From Lactarius indigo (lineage: Eukaryota > Basidiomycota > Agaricomycetes > Russulales > Russulaceae), in assembly GCA_025766275.1 (NCBI GenBank), contig JAFKAC010000192.1, forward strand, positions 1-64,000: 64,000 nucleotides of DNA, given 5' to 3'. This document shows, piece by piece, positions 35,444 to 48,002 of the stretch. Position 1 is the first letter of the stretch. Every line of letters begins with the position of its first letter. The position numbers and the translations under genes were made by a program. The notes below the pieces were generated by a model. It made no database searches and was not told the origin of the DNA. It saw nothing but the letters and a program-made list of their open reading frames with translations.

Positions 35444-35747
35444 CATCATGGTCACAATGCGGACACATCACATTGATTGCCAGCAGTCTCGTCTTCCTTG
35501 CCAGCTCACTTGCCACGTATCTTGAGGTTCTGCCAGCTCATTAGGAGCTTTGTAAATACAGAAAACAGTCCCGAAAAACCACAGTTTGTATCAGTACTTA
35601 AGATGTAGCCATAGAGTAGTACAAAGCTTGTCTACTCTTCGTCTCTTGAAATCCAGTAGCTTCCTCTCACTTGTGAGTTCTCTGAGCATACCAAGTCAGC
35701 ATACTTCACTTGTGAAATAACAAGTCACCCAAACATGCCCCATGTCA
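35441..35747 (+). repeat. 5' LTR of the Gypsy element, followed by a primer-binding site
   Basis: It starts tgacatcatggtcac and ends caaacatgccccatgtca, with TGACAT/ATGTCA inverted ends. The next bases are tggatggtcagctggaacc, beginning with TGG as expected of a tRNA primer-binding site. The first copy of this family is at the very start of the window. Confidence 0.7.
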
Positions 35748-35802
35748 TGGATGGTCAGCTGGAACCATGACAAAAGAGTAGACCCCTACTCCACCTTGCT
35801 AG

Positions 35803-36156
35803 GTGGCACGGCGTAGAAAGTGCCCCATGGAAAGCACGCTGGCACAGTCACCTGATGGTAACTTCGCCTACATCGAACCGGCAAATGACCTACAGGACTC
35901 CACTGAGAAACGGTTGGTACTGCAACGAACGACACCGAACCTCACTGACTTACATGTAACCGACCTCGTGTGGCAGCACCATCGAGGATATACACTCGAA
36001 CAAGCACCTGACCCCAGTCTCAATGTTGAATACTTCGAGAGTGAAAATGTGTGGTATGAAGTATTATTGGATTACCCTGGCTGGGCCACATACAACAGTG
36101 CACAAGTAGAGCAACCACATCGCTGGGGCTACGAATCTGAACTGAATCACAATTGA
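35803..36156 (+). CDS. Short ORF ahead of Gypsy gag, unknown
   Basis: A 117-codon ATG frame (MARRRKCPMESTLAQSPDGN...) lies in the Gypsy leader before gag. It is acidic and has no zinc knuckle or protease motif. It could be an accessory ORF or an N-terminal gag extension separated by stops. I do not recognise it. Confidence 0.3.
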   Translation: MARRRKCPMESTLAQSPDGNFAYIEPANDLQDSTEKRLVLQRTTPNLTDLHVTDLVWQHHRGYTLEQAPDPSLNVEYFESENVWYEVLLDYPGWATYNSAQVEQPHRWGYESELNHN

Positions 36157-36290
36157 CACCCGACTACGACTGGCCAACCCATTGACTGGCAGTTGCATCC
36201 CTAAAACAAAAAGGGAAACAAAAGTCTCCTCAACCGCCACCCCCCGCATTTCATGGTTATATCATCCCCACCATCATACCCACCACAGCA

Positions 36291-37740
36291 ATGGCCAGTG
36301 GATCAGGAACTGGCAGAACTCCCGCCACAACGAATGGACCACTTCAGGGGGCCGCACCCACGTTCTTTGACAGAAATCGGGCTAGGAGTATCCAGTTCCT
36401 ACACGAGTTTAATCAGTTCAGGCGTGTAAATCGCACGAACGAACGCATGGTGTCACCCTATCAATGAGTTTCCCTTGCCCTCACACTTATCCAAGGACCT
36501 GACGTCAAACGTTGGAACCAAAGTCAGGACCGTAAACTTGAGGGAAAAATAAACCACGCCACTCACCCAATTGCGGAAAACGATGAACGACTTTGGAATG
36601 AATTTGTGGCCGACTTTAAAGCCACATGGACCGACACCCTTAGCCAACAAAATGCTTACACGAGACTAATGGCACTAACCATGACTGGGGATGCCATCGA
36701 CGAATATATCACTCGATTTGAACAACTGGCCGAAGCTGCAGAATGGGATATGACAGCAAAGGGGACGGTCGACCTCTTTCGTAGAGGATTAAAAAAGGGA
36801 CTATTTGTTACACCACTACAGGGGCGTAGGGTACGACCTGTACCAAGTCAGTTGAGTAACGGTAGCGCAAGCTCGCAGGCTTGGCTTCAGTAGGATGGTG
36901 CACAAGGATCACAAGGACAATGGTCACTCGGATCGTAGAGGAAGGCTAAGACTCAAAGGTCTAGTGAAGGCAAAGAGGGTTCTTGAGACAGGGAAAGCAC
37001 GAAGGCGTCCCGTGTTAGACAAGTGTAGTGATTACACAAGAAGTCTAGTCTACCGTACAAGCTAGGTAGGACTAGGTTTAAGTAGATAATGGTGAGTATG
37101 GCAGCTACAAACAGATGGCGCCATCGCCAGTCTTGGAACAATAGATGGTACATAAGAGGAACAAAGGAACGTCGTACTGAGAACAAAGGTGAATCACGCA
37201 GGGTCGCACGTGATTGGGAACACAACGGAACCTGGCACATGTCGAACTTTATCAGAAGAGGGCATCGATAAGCAGGGCGCATGATAGGAACTGGGTAATT
37301 GTAAAGTCCGCGTAATCGTACAGGGCTCGTATAGTATCGGGAAAGGAATAGTGATATGTGAAAGAACGAGTCCAAAGGGAAAATCGTAACACTATTGGTC
37401 ACTTGCCTAAAAAGAGGGACGATGCCTGTAACAATGGACGATTGGAAACTTGCCACCAGGGAAGAAGTTCAATGATTTTGCACCATTATGAATTGCATAG
37501 CCGCCCTTGGAAAGGGATCCGTTCCCCTGCCACCAAAGGTCCCGGTCCCACAACCCACGGTTCAAAACGACGTCGTACCAATGGACGTCGATGCGGTTAC
37601 AACAACCACTACTTGCCAGTGAACACCACAGGAACAGGCTGAGTGGGAACAGTGCCAGAAAGAAGGACTCTGCTTCCGATGTAAACAATCAGGTCACCTG
37701 TCTCGAGATTGTCCAAAGAAACAAATGTTCACAAGTAAAA
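36291..37740 (+). pseudogene. Gypsy Gag
   Basis: The ATG at 36291 starts MASGSGTGRTPATTNG. Capsid-like text follows: FLHEFNQFRRVNRTNERMVS, then after a TGA (expected Arg) VSLALTLIQGPDVKRWNQ, DAIDEYITRFEQLAEAAEWD and DLFRRGLKKGLFVTPLQ. An insert of about 600 bp starts near 36829. Gag resumes near 37425 with MPVTMDDWKLATREEVQ, another TGA, then FCTIMNCIAALGKG and a CCHC knuckle CFRCKQSGHLSRDC (about 37672-37713), the nucleocapsid motif. Stops and the insert make it non-functional. Confidence 0.75.
36829..37425. other. Unidentified insert in Gypsy gag
   Basis: Gag homology stops at about 36829 and resumes at about 37425. The roughly 600 bp between them have no coding capacity and look LTR-like, but I could not find matching ends or a convincing TSD. 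The boundaries are approximate. Confidence 0.45.
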
Positions 37741-40630
37741 TCAACGAAATCGCTTCCACTCCAATACCTCCCACGGTCGCGACCATGCCACCCGTATTGG
37801 ATAAACAAATGCTGATCACTGGGCTACTTGGATTATCAGCTGCCAACAGGTGACAAATGGTATCCCAGATGCTAATCGAGGCAGGGGTTGATGATGACGA
37901 CAACAACGATGATACAGCGACAAGCATCAATACGATTTCACAAAAAGATGAGTCCACACTCACCATCAGGTTAAGCATCGACTCAGAACAAAACACCATC
38001 CCCGCCCTCCTAGATTTGGGAGCGTCTGAGAACTTCGTTGATTCGACGTTGGTTGAAAAACTGCAAATACAAACAGTCACAATCCCGACTCGAAATGCCT
38101 ACAATGCCAATGGAACAATTAACTAATATGGCACTATCACAAAAGCTTGCCCGATACAACTCACTTGGGATGGACACATCTACCACACGCAACTCTACGT
38201 CACAACTCTGGGGCAACCACAAGTAATCCTAGGGCATCCATGGTTCAAAAACACCGACCCCGACATAGACTGGACGGAGAATAAACTGTGTGGTGCTGAG
38301 CGACGGCTCACCTTCATATGGCGAGAAACGATCAACACCATCGCACAACAAATGGTGGAAAGGTTCGACTTAAGCGGGGCCACAACCTTACCTTCACAAT
38401 ATGCACGCTACACCACTGTCTTTTCGGAAGAAGCCACAAAATGTTTTCCACCTGAACGAATTGATGACCACGTGATTATGTTACTCCCTGACGCACCGCC
38501 AACTCTTCAGTGTAAAATATACCCGTTGAACGCTAAAGAAATGGAACACCTGGACAAATTCCTACGGGAACATTTGGAAAAGGGGTACATCCATGAGTCA
38601 AAGTCTCACTACGCCTCATCATTCTTCTTTCTAAAGAAAAAGGACGGTAAACTGCAACCTGTGCAGGACTATAAACCACTCAACAAGATCACGGTCTGTG
38701 ACACATACCCGATCCCACTGATCTCCAACATCTTAGATCGACTAGCAGACAAAACACTTTTCACTAAGTTCGATATACAATGGGGTTACAACAACATCCG
38801 CATCAAAGATGGAGATCAGTGGAAGGCCGCTTTTAAAACACCACGCAGTCTCTTTGAACCACTTGTAATGTATTTTGGCCTAACAAACTCTCTGGCCACA
38901 TTTGTTTGCACCATGAACCAAATCTTTCAGTCACTATTAAATCAGTACCCTGCAGAATTGTTCATCTACATGGACGACATCCTTGTTGCCACCATCCACG
39001 ACCTCACACGTCATTGAACCATAGTCAGTGCAGTCTTACAGGTCATGATGGACGAAAGCTACTTCCTGAAGCTATCTAAGTGTGACTTCGAGAAAACGGA
39101 GATCAACTACCTGGGTATGACTATAGCCAGAGGCACGATACAGATGGGCTTAGACAAAATCTTGGGTCTCCATGACTGGCCACATACACTCACCACAATA
39201 AAACAGGTCCACAGTGTCTTAGGCGTCCTTGGCTATCAACGACTGTTCATCCCATGATACGCTCATCTCGCTCGACCACTAACACAGCTTTTGCGCAAGG
39301 ATGTACCATTCTGTTGGACTCCGGAATGTACCACTGCACTTGATACACTGCTTACCTTGGCGTGTTCCCAACCTGCATTAAGACAGCCTGACCCAGACGT
39401 ACCGTACTCTATCCAAACGGATGCCTCTTTGTATGTGATTGGCGCTATTCTGACACAGCCTGACTTGCGCAACAAACCACAAGTTGTTGGTTATTTTTCC
39501 CAAGCATTCAATGCAGCCGAACGGAATTACGATGTTTACGATCGCAAATTCTTAGCCCTTGTGTGCGGTCTCAAACACTGGTGACACCTTTTGGTCGCCG
39601 CTCGCCATCTGGTCACCATCTTTACTGACCATATGAACCTGTTACATTATCGGTCTCCACAACATATCAACCATTGTGTCGCTTGCCTCGTAAATATCCT
39701 CGCCGACTACGATCTACACCTGTGACACGTTCCCGGCCCAACCTTACATGCCGACACCCTCTCTCGCCACCCATCCTTTACTGCACCTCTTAATGACAAC
39801 ACGGGTGTCATTGTACTCCCCAACTTGTATTTCATCAACGTGACTCACGTCATCTCTCTGGATGATCGATGTCACCAGCTCCAACTCTCACACCTCCCCA
39901 CCGACTGGATTGATCAATATCATCTTCAGTGATCTGCCGACCCTCCTCATCTCGTTTATTGCCAACATCGCCTCGTGATCGTGGACGATCTCCCGCTCAG
40001 AAGGGGGGTGATCAAATCCTTCCACGATTCAATTACAGTGGGCCATCCTGGCCAAACAAAAATGACCGAGGCTATACAAAAACACTACTGGTGGCCGAAA
40101 ATGAGGACAGACATTGCAGATTACATTGTGGACTGCCACGTATGTCAGGGAAACAAGAACCTCCCAAATCAACCAAAGCCACCAATCTCCCCCATCTACC
40201 CACCAGGGAACGCACTACTGTTTCAAATGGTTGCCCTCGACTTTATCACTAAGCTCCCTAAATCAGCCAAATACGATATGATCCTCACGATCTCCAATCA
40301 AGGGTGCTCCAAGGCCAGTATCTTCATCCCCTGCCATGAGTCTAGTGATGCGACACAAGTCATGGCGCTGTACCTTCGATATGTCGTACCACACTATGGG
40401 TTGCCGACCAAGTTAATATCGGATCGCAACCTGCGATTCACAGCATCCTTCATAAAGGCATTGTGCTCAGCCCTTGGCGTTGAGCAAAACATCAGCACTG
40501 CATATCATCCGTGAACAGACAGACAATCAGAACACACGAACCAACACCTGGAACAATACCTACGTATCTTCTCAAACTACCAACAGGACGACTGGGCATG
40601 ATGGCTTCCGATAGCCCAATACAGCCTCAA

Positions 40631-41370
40631 TGTCACGCCTCTGCGGGGGCACGGTCTTCTGTAATGGCTTCCTGTCACGTGGCAGTCGACAGCCAAGTTG
40701 GATCGGCACTGTGTGCAACGACTCCTAAGGTCTTCTGTAACAGCTCCTACGTTAAGGTAGCTGAGTCTGTGGCGATCCCCCTATGCTGAGGTGGGAAGGT
40801 CCTTCTGTAACAGCCCCTTGTGCTAAGGTGACTGAGTCTGTAGCAATGGATGAGCTCGGTGGCCTAAGTCCAAAGGTCACGTGCTACTGGGCTGACCAGT
40901 AAGACAGGAAGAGGATGAGAGCGAAGTCAAGGGGGAAGCCTGCACAGAGGCTGAGAGGGGAATGACCCAAAGGGGATAAGGGTCAAGGGTCAGAGGTTCT
41001 GGGTCAAGGGCTTGAGTGCTGAAGGAACTGAGGCACTCAAGGAGACAGTGGAGATACAATGCAGATAGTTGATTAAGCCAAAGCTAAGGAGCTAAGGCGC
41101 ACTACAGGGTTCTTTATATAGTACAGGATTGCGCCTGAGCGCATAGTGCTACTGGTTGCTATAGATAGAATGATGTGCTGGCAACATGGTATCAACATCG
41201 TGCAAGATGGTGTTATGCCAGCGAGGCAGAAGAAGGATAGACAAGAATAGCACAGAAGGTGCTAGAACAATCAGATAAGGGAGAAGCATAGGTCTAAATG
41301 GGCAACTGCCAAGAAGGGGAATAGATCAGATAAGGACGTAAAAGGGAAGGTAACAGGGGAGTTCATGACA
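40631..41370 (-). repeat. 3' LTR of cyclin element copy 1
   Basis: It is identical to the 5' LTR except at four positions, all in CpG/TpG/CpA contexts (cacgg versus cgtgg, cacgtg versus cacatg, gggcaac versus gggcgac). On the minus strand the polypurine tract precedes it directly. Confidence 0.85.
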
Positions 41371-41424
41371 TTACCCCCTTTCTAAGGGGCGAATTCCACG
41401 TCGCCAAGTCACATGGTGGCTAGG

Positions 41425-44400
41425 TCAGCAAGGTTTAAACTGTGACTCCTCCAGGATTTTGAGTAAGGCCATGAAGGTGGCGTCCTCTTCAGGGTTACTA
41501 ACCCCAGTCTTTTGGTGCTGTTTCCACTTGATCTGAGACTTCTTTTCAGGAAGTTTTAGAGACTTCCTCCATTGTCGTCTGATTGGGTTGGTTCTGACAA
41601 AAGGAGGGTGAGTAAGTCTCGGGGGTGCGGCCAGCTTCTTCTTAAAGGGGTGTGTTTTGATGGCAAGCTGAGGTAAAGGGGGTGCCATCAGGATGGGGGT
41701 AAGGGGGATGATGGTGGCATCATGCCATGTCAGCAGGTCTTCCTGGGATACTCCAAGCTTCCAGTTAAGGACGCTCAGGAATTCCCGCTCCATTTGTCCA
41801 ATCTGCCACCTAGTAAATCTCTTAGTAACCACAGCCCACTGTGCATTACTGAGGGCGTTGTCGTCCATGTATCTGTCAGCAATGACAAGGGCTCCTAGGA
41901 GCAATCATATCTCGGCCCATTTAAGGGTGCTGGTGCAGATATAGGGCTTAACCCTATTCAGGTAGGTGAGGGCGGTTAAGAGGATGGGGGTTCTGATCCG
42001 GGATCTGATCACGATCCCAGTGGTCCACCTGATGAAAGCAGGTTCTTCTGGGCGTCGTACATTGATAGTGGCAGGGATGGGTGGAGATCGGTCTATTGCT
42101 GCGTCGATTACAGCAATCGTGGTGGTGGCTAGACACTCAACGGCTGAGTGCAGGGGGCTTTGGTCGGCTAACCCGATAAGGGTTTCAGAGTAGATGGGGG
42201 TGGTGTAATTCATAATAGAAAGGCAAGGATGAGGAGGAAGGATGTCTGGTGTGCTGCTGGTTGTTTCCATGAGGTGAACTGCTTTTATCCAATTGGTATG
42301 AGGAGTCACGGGTCGGATTCCTTCTGTTTGTGGACTGGGTGTAAGAGAGAAATCACCAAAGGTGGTGCTAGTGCTGGCGGTTGACGTGTCAGTAGCGTTG
42401 TCACCTCGTAGTTCCCACTTTGATGCTCTGGCCATCGATCTTCTTGTTGGAGCTCTGTTAGGGCGATCAGAAGCACGTCCCGAAGCTGGGTGTCCCGTGC
42501 ATGTTGCTCCCAGGTCTTTGACATGGCCAGAGCACCTGGGTAACGGGATCTGAGTATCAGCATCTGATAAGGCACTTCCGGTCTCTGTTCTGTTGTCCCA
42601 TGTCTGGTTCTCGTGGGTATCTATCGATGCCAAGGTGTTTTTGGGCTGAGACTGATTAGATATTGATGCCTTGGGTCATCCAGAGTCGTTTCCAAGTGGC
42701 GACTTTAGCTGTTTTAGTGTGCAAGTCTTTGCAGCGTTCTTGTTTGGGTATACATCATCTAGGATGGTCGATGCAGCAGGTTCGGCCGGGCTAAGGCGTG
42801 ATAGGGTTAGTTCTGAGCGTTCTATCTGTTTTGTGCATCGATTCTGAAGTACTGAGGATTCGTGTCGGAGGAATTTTTGAGGCGAAAGGTTGCCTTGTAG
42901 GGGTGAGAGGTTGAAAGCGAAGTGAGGTGAGGAGATTACCCCCTCCCTATGTTGATAAGTGACCCTTGCGCACTTAGCAGGCTCTAACGGACCGGACTTA
43001 CAGATATGGACTGCTGTAGATTAATTAGGACCGCTTTAGATTAGATTTGATTTGATCTGTACAATCTAGGACTTCTATGACATCACTGTACAATGACATC
43101 ATATGGACTACTCCGGACTCTTCATTGTACTCCTTCCTTGTTCTCTTTCTAGCGTTATCTTTATTGTGATGTCACTATGATATCATCTTAGTCTGGACTT
43201 TCTTTGTTCTGGTCGCCTTGTTCTCCTTTGGTACATTCCTTTTGTCCTGTATGTAGAACAACGCTCCTTGTATTCTGTGACTCTATGTTACTACCCTTGT
43301 ACTAGTGTCACACCTCTGTATAGTATAAGTAGAGTACTCTGTACGCCCTGGACCACATCAGTTCTCACTCTGCTGTGTGCCAGGTAAAGTCCCTCTCCTG
43401 TAATACTATTATCAGTTCTCACTCTGCTGTGTGCCAGACAACTCTATTGCTTTACCTTGCCTGACCCCCTGTTGCTGCTTCAAGCACTTCTGCATATCTC
43501 ACCACAGACTCTTTAGCCCTCTGTGAGTATGCCCTTCTATTGTGCTGTTCATCACCCTAGAGTTGTTGCCTTCCACGGCAACCCAGCGGGCTGTTGCATA
43601 TGTCAGGGTCAGTGGAGTCGTGCCAGGGGCAGCATAGAGTATTCCTGGTGCGGCAGCGAGGTCAGAGCGTAAAGGGTGCGATTGCAAGTGTGCCTGCAGG
43701 TTCCGCAGACAGTTAATGGTATTTAGCGCACTGCGTGAGCAGGATGTGTTGATTCTCAAATCATTTGGCATCTGAGCACCGTGGCTCACAGGGTCGAACC
43801 GGGCCGGTTCACGTTGTAGGCCCCCTTGCTTTGTACGACTTGCTTCGTGCAGCTGCAATACCGTACCCCTTGCGGTCGATCGTTCTATGGCTGTATCTGG
43901 CTGTTCTGGCGGATTTTGAGCATTCTGGGATCGGTCTGTGGACCAGGGCGTGCGGGTATGGTTCGTCTGCGGTTGCTGGGTTTCTTGGCGATCAGTTTCA
44001 TCGGTTTTCGGCCGGTGTTTGCTGTCCAGGGTGCTCTCATCACTGGTCATCTCTCCTTTGTTCCTGGTCATTCCTGTACCTTCAGACGTTGCTGTTTCAG
44101 GTTTTTCGAATGAGGAAGTCGTCTTCCAGTTCGTGGTGTCGCTCTTTTGTCTTAGTTGATCCCAGGTATCGGGTCTCTGGCTTTCTAGGAGCATGCTTGG
44201 CATCGTGGTATGTCGAGGGGATGCGTGGTCATTTCTGACCGTTTTGGTTGCACCGGGCATATGCTCTCGTCCTGAGGCGTTCGTATTTGTTGCCTCGGGA
44301 TTACTACACCCTCGTGGCACCCCCTGGTGGTCGTTCTGATCTCGTCCTGGGTCGTTTTCCGCTCTTTCGGATACCGGCGGGTTGCTTGGTGCGGCAATTA

Positions 44401-46508
44401 TTGCCGCTGGTTCGGTTTCCTCCGTTGTTTTTCCAGTTGCCCTTATGTCCCGTTGGTATTCGACCATGTTCCAGGGTGTTGTCTTGGCTGTCCTGCGTCA
44501 CTGTTGTCGCCGTTCCTCGTATTGCGCTCTTTGTGTCTTCTGCTGCTCATCTACGTCTCCTTTACACTGTTGGAGGTCGTGCGGAGGCCTCAATTCCTCG
44601 TAGTGAGTTGTGTTTGTACCGTTGATCGGCTGCTCCTGACTAGGGGTGACAGAGGGCATCGTTAAGCGGGCTGACGAGACATCGTTCCGTGTGGAAGTCG
44701 GTTCTTGGGGTGATAATCTGTTTTCAGAGTTTTTGATTGAACGTGCTTCAGTATCGTCGTTCTGGGCTAAATCCTGGGATCCTTCCAGCATTGAATCATC
44801 ACCGGCAAGCTGCCAGCGTGCAGTTGCTCCCTCTTGTTCAGGCTCGTCGAACTCGCCTTCTGGTAGATCATCAGTTGTTCCCTTCAGGAGGTTATCAAGA
44901 AATTCGTCGGACTCTTCTCGGGAGAGGTTTTTAATTAGCTGGGTCCAATAGTCGACCGTTCCTGGGTTCGTATCATCTTCTGGTTCGTCTGCCCAGTAAT
45001 CATTCTTTCCGAGTTCTGGTAGCCGCTTTTGCTCATCAGTTTCCCTAGGGTGGAGATTTTCTTCCGACAAGATAGAGGTATCGCTTCTCTGCCTAGTGGG
45101 GGAGTCGTTACTCTTTCCCGGTAAGGTATCTCCCGTGCTATTACGGCCTGCTTTTCTTGACTGAGTAAGGAGGTTTTTACACTCTTCTTCGTCCTCTAGT
45201 AATTCAGCAAATATTAACCGTTGTTCGTTTCGAGGGAGATCAGCGAACGCAGGGTTCTTCTGGAGTACTTCCAGGAGTAGGCGGCTTTGTTCGATGGATG
45301 TGTCTCCACATGCATGGTCCATGCATGGGCTTCGACTTCTCCAGTCATTGTCTACTGCCTCATTCCTCTGCAGGTCATCGCTTTTCTGCCAATCGTCGTT
45401 TTCCTCGTCGGGGGTTTTGTTACTATTCCCCCTTGGTTGGATCAGGATTTTGGCTGACGGATTTTTTTCCGCATTATTTCATCCTTCTTCTTCCATTAAT
45501 TCAACCAATAGTGATTGCTGTTTCGCTCCTGGAAAGGACAGCAAACTCTGGATTGCTCCTTAGCCGTTGCAGGAGTGTTCTGCTTCTTTCTTCAAATTCT
45601 CGTGCGTCTCCCTCGTAAGGGCTTCGACTTATCGAGTCTCTGGTTCTTTGGTCCCCTCCCGTGTCCATTCCAGGTGCTTGGGAACTGATTTCCATATCAG
45701 GACTTCCTCTCCATTGAGGTCGTCCGCTTCGACTCTTTTTTGGTTCATTTCTACTTCTGGTCATCTCATGTCTGTATCTGGGGTCTGTGTCTTTACTAGT
45801 GACACGCAAGTTGATAGTTCTTCTGTAGGACACTGTAGTCCATCCTGGACTTCCAGGTGTGCTTTCTTCATCAGGTTCAACTGCCGGATTCAGGAGTGCT
45901 CGAGAATTTGTAGTTCGTCTTTTGGTAACCCACTCGGGTTCTTCTGAGTCAGGATTATTGATTGGTACCCCTTCTGATTCTAGGTTCTTTCCCGGTACAA
46001 ATGCGTCTCTCCCAATGGGAGCTTCGACTTCTATCATGCCGGGTTGTCGTGTGAGGCATCTCTTGACTGCCCATTCAGGTTCTTCTGAGTCGATCAGCGT
46101 CTTTTCTAGTTCTGGAGCTTTGTCTGGCACGAATGCGTCTCCCCTAATAGGGGCTTCAACTTCTATCGCGCCAAATCGTCGTTCAAGGTGTCTTTTGATT
46201 ACCCATTCTGGTGTGTCGTTCATCGTCATCATGCTGTATGCTCCTTCTGCTGGTTGGTAGGGTTCTTCATTCACTGCAGCTACACCACTCAGATCGATGC
46301 TGAGGGAGTAGGGCATCTCAGGGTGGGGCATCATGCCCTTCTCTGGTTCCTCTGGTGCTGGAATTGCACCAGCAGGGTCGGGTTTTGGGGTGGAGGATGT
46401 GACTGTCGCTCCCCCTCGTCGTAGCTGGCGTCGTGCTGCCCGGCGTGCCTCGTAGGCATTCCACTTCTCTTCTGGGGTTATTTCCTGCATCTGGTGCATC
46501 GATGGCAT
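41425..46508 (-). pseudogene. Giant single ORF ending in a PCL/Pho80-type cyclin
   Basis: The first ATG after the LTR is at 46508 (MPSMHQMQEITPEEKWNAYE). The N-terminal part has three tandem units of about 45 residues around PEW(V/A)xKR...IEVEAPI..DAFVP (45905-46217). Two copies of a NPxFAxL...LLxELxExEE block follow, near 45540 and 45240, then a long hydrophilic region. Apart from one frameshift near 45530, TGA stops near 45460, 44498, 42675 and 41907 and a solo LTR at 42950-43554, the frame stays collinear to the end, about 1,490 codons. The C-terminal part (about 42210-41640) is a cyclin box: RIRTPILLTALTYLNRVKPY, ALVIADRYMDDNALSNAQWA and QMEREFLSVLNWKLGVSQED. PCL cyclins bind Pho85-type CDKs. 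Fusion to element sequence suggests a captured host gene. Confidence 0.75.
42950..43554 (+). repeat. Solo LTR inside cyclin element copy 1
   Basis: It starts tgttgataagtgaccctt and ends tattgtgctgttcatca, flanked by cccta on both sides (42945-42949 and 43555-43559). A TATA-like tataagtagag lies near 43325. It contains a 27-base direct duplication (atcagttctcactctgctgtg...) on either side of a gtaaag...gccag segment. It is the same family as 48003-48625. Confidence 0.9.
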
Positions 46509-46669
46509 GCTGGAGTTTCTTCGGGGTTCTGTCGGATGCTCCTGGGTGTAGTGAGCAGTTCCGGGGTGTACGTCGGTGGTACTAGTGCACTGGCGAGTGT
46601 CACTATCAATGGTTCTTCTTCTGGGATCCCAGCTGGTGCGTTGGCTAGGTTCTGAGTAGCTTTGGCTTA

Positions 46670-47409
46670 TGTCACGCCTCTGCGGGGGCGTGGTCTTCTG
46701 TAATGGCTTCCTGTCACATGGCAGTCGACAGCCAAGTTGGATCGGCACTGTGTGCAACGACTCCTAAGGTCTTCTGTAACAGCTCCTACGTTAAGGTAGC
46801 TGAGTCTGTGGCGATCCCCCTATGCTGAGGTGGGAAGGTCCTTCTGTAACAGCCCCTTGTGCTAAGGTGACTGAGTCTGTAGCAATGGATGAGCTCGGTG
46901 GCCTAAGTCCAAAGGTCACGTGCTACTGGGCTGACCAGTAAGACAGGAAGAGGATGAGAGCGAAGTCAAGGGGGAAGCCTGCACAGAGGCTGAGAGGGGA
47001 ATGACCCAAAGGGGATAAGGGTCAAGGGTCAGAGGTTCTGGGTCAAGGGCTTGAGTGCTGAAGGAACTGAGGCACTCAAGGAGACAGTGGAGATACAATG
47101 CAGATAGTTGATTAAGCCAAAGCTAAGGAGCTAAGGCGCACTACAGGGTTCTTTATATAGTACAGGATTGCGCCTGAGCGCATAGTGCTACTGGTTGCTA
47201 TAGATAGAATGATGTGCTGGCAACATGGTATCAACATCGTGCAAGATGGTGTTATGCCAGCGAGGCAGAAGAAGGATAGACAAGAATAGCACAGAAGGTG
47301 CTAGAACAATCAGATAAGGGAGAAGCATAGGTCTAAATGGGCGACTGCCAAGAAGGGGAATAGATCAGATAAGGACGTAAAAGGGAAGGTAACAGGGGAG
47401 TTCATGACA
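46670..47409 (-). repeat. 5' LTR of cyclin element copy 1
   Basis: On the plus strand it runs from tgtcacgcctctgcgg to gggagttcatgaca. It is upstream in element orientation and carries the TATA-like box on the minus strand (around 47155). Two imperfect copies of a segment of about 85 bp (cttctgtaacagc...ctgagtctgt) lie near its downstream end. Confidence 0.85.
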
Positions 47410-48002
47410 CTCAACGCTTGGGTATCCGAAACCACTAAGAAGTTGCCCTTCGAACTTCTTATGGGGTTCATCCCTTGCATTCACCAGCCAACATCCACTG
47501 TCACTATCTCCTCATCAGCCACCGAATGCCTCGAAGCTCTGAAGGAAGTTCGCAGTCAGGCCAGGGAAGCGATGAAGGCCACACAATTATTGTGGGTAAA
47601 AGAGACACACTACCAACCCTATCGCCTCAGCGACAAAGTTTGGTTGGAAGCAACTAATCTAAGGACCACTCATCCCACGACCAAATTAGCCCCATGTCAG
47701 TATGGCCCTTTTATCATCACCCAACACATCTCGGACATCACCTATGCTCTTCGATTACCACCCACTTGGTGTATCCACAATACGTTCCATGCGGGATTAT
47801 TAACACCGTATAAAACGACTGAGATCAACGGCAATAAGGAAACGGATCCACCACCAGAACTTATCGATGGCGAAGAGGAATGGGAAGTCAACCAACTTCT
47901 CGACTATCAACTCTTTGGGTGGCATAAGACGCCACAATATTTGGTACGGTGGAAAGGGTATACAGCGGCTCACGATAGCTGGGAACTGGAGTCAAACCTA
48001 CG

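Larger units (their letters stand above)
40631..47409 (-). mobile_element. Non-autonomous LTR retrotransposon carrying a cyclin domain (copy 1)
   Basis: Two 740-bp LTRs (40631-41370 and 46670-47409) differ at only four positions by eye and are flanked by ctcaa (40626-40630 and 47410-47414), a perfect 5-bp TSD inside the Gypsy integrase gene. Orientation is minus: a polypurine tract (agaaagggggtaa read on the minus strand) adjoins the LTR at 41371-41383, and TATA-like ctatataaagaa is on the minus strand. The 5.3-kb interior encodes one long minus-strand protein ending in a cyclin. No gag knuckle, protease, RT or integrase motif was seen, so it needs enzymes from another element. Confidence 0.85.

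Noticed and set aside
43765..44625. Plus-strand ORFs opposite the cyclin element protein
   Set aside because: They are shadows of the collinear minus-strand frame and have no recognisable motifs.
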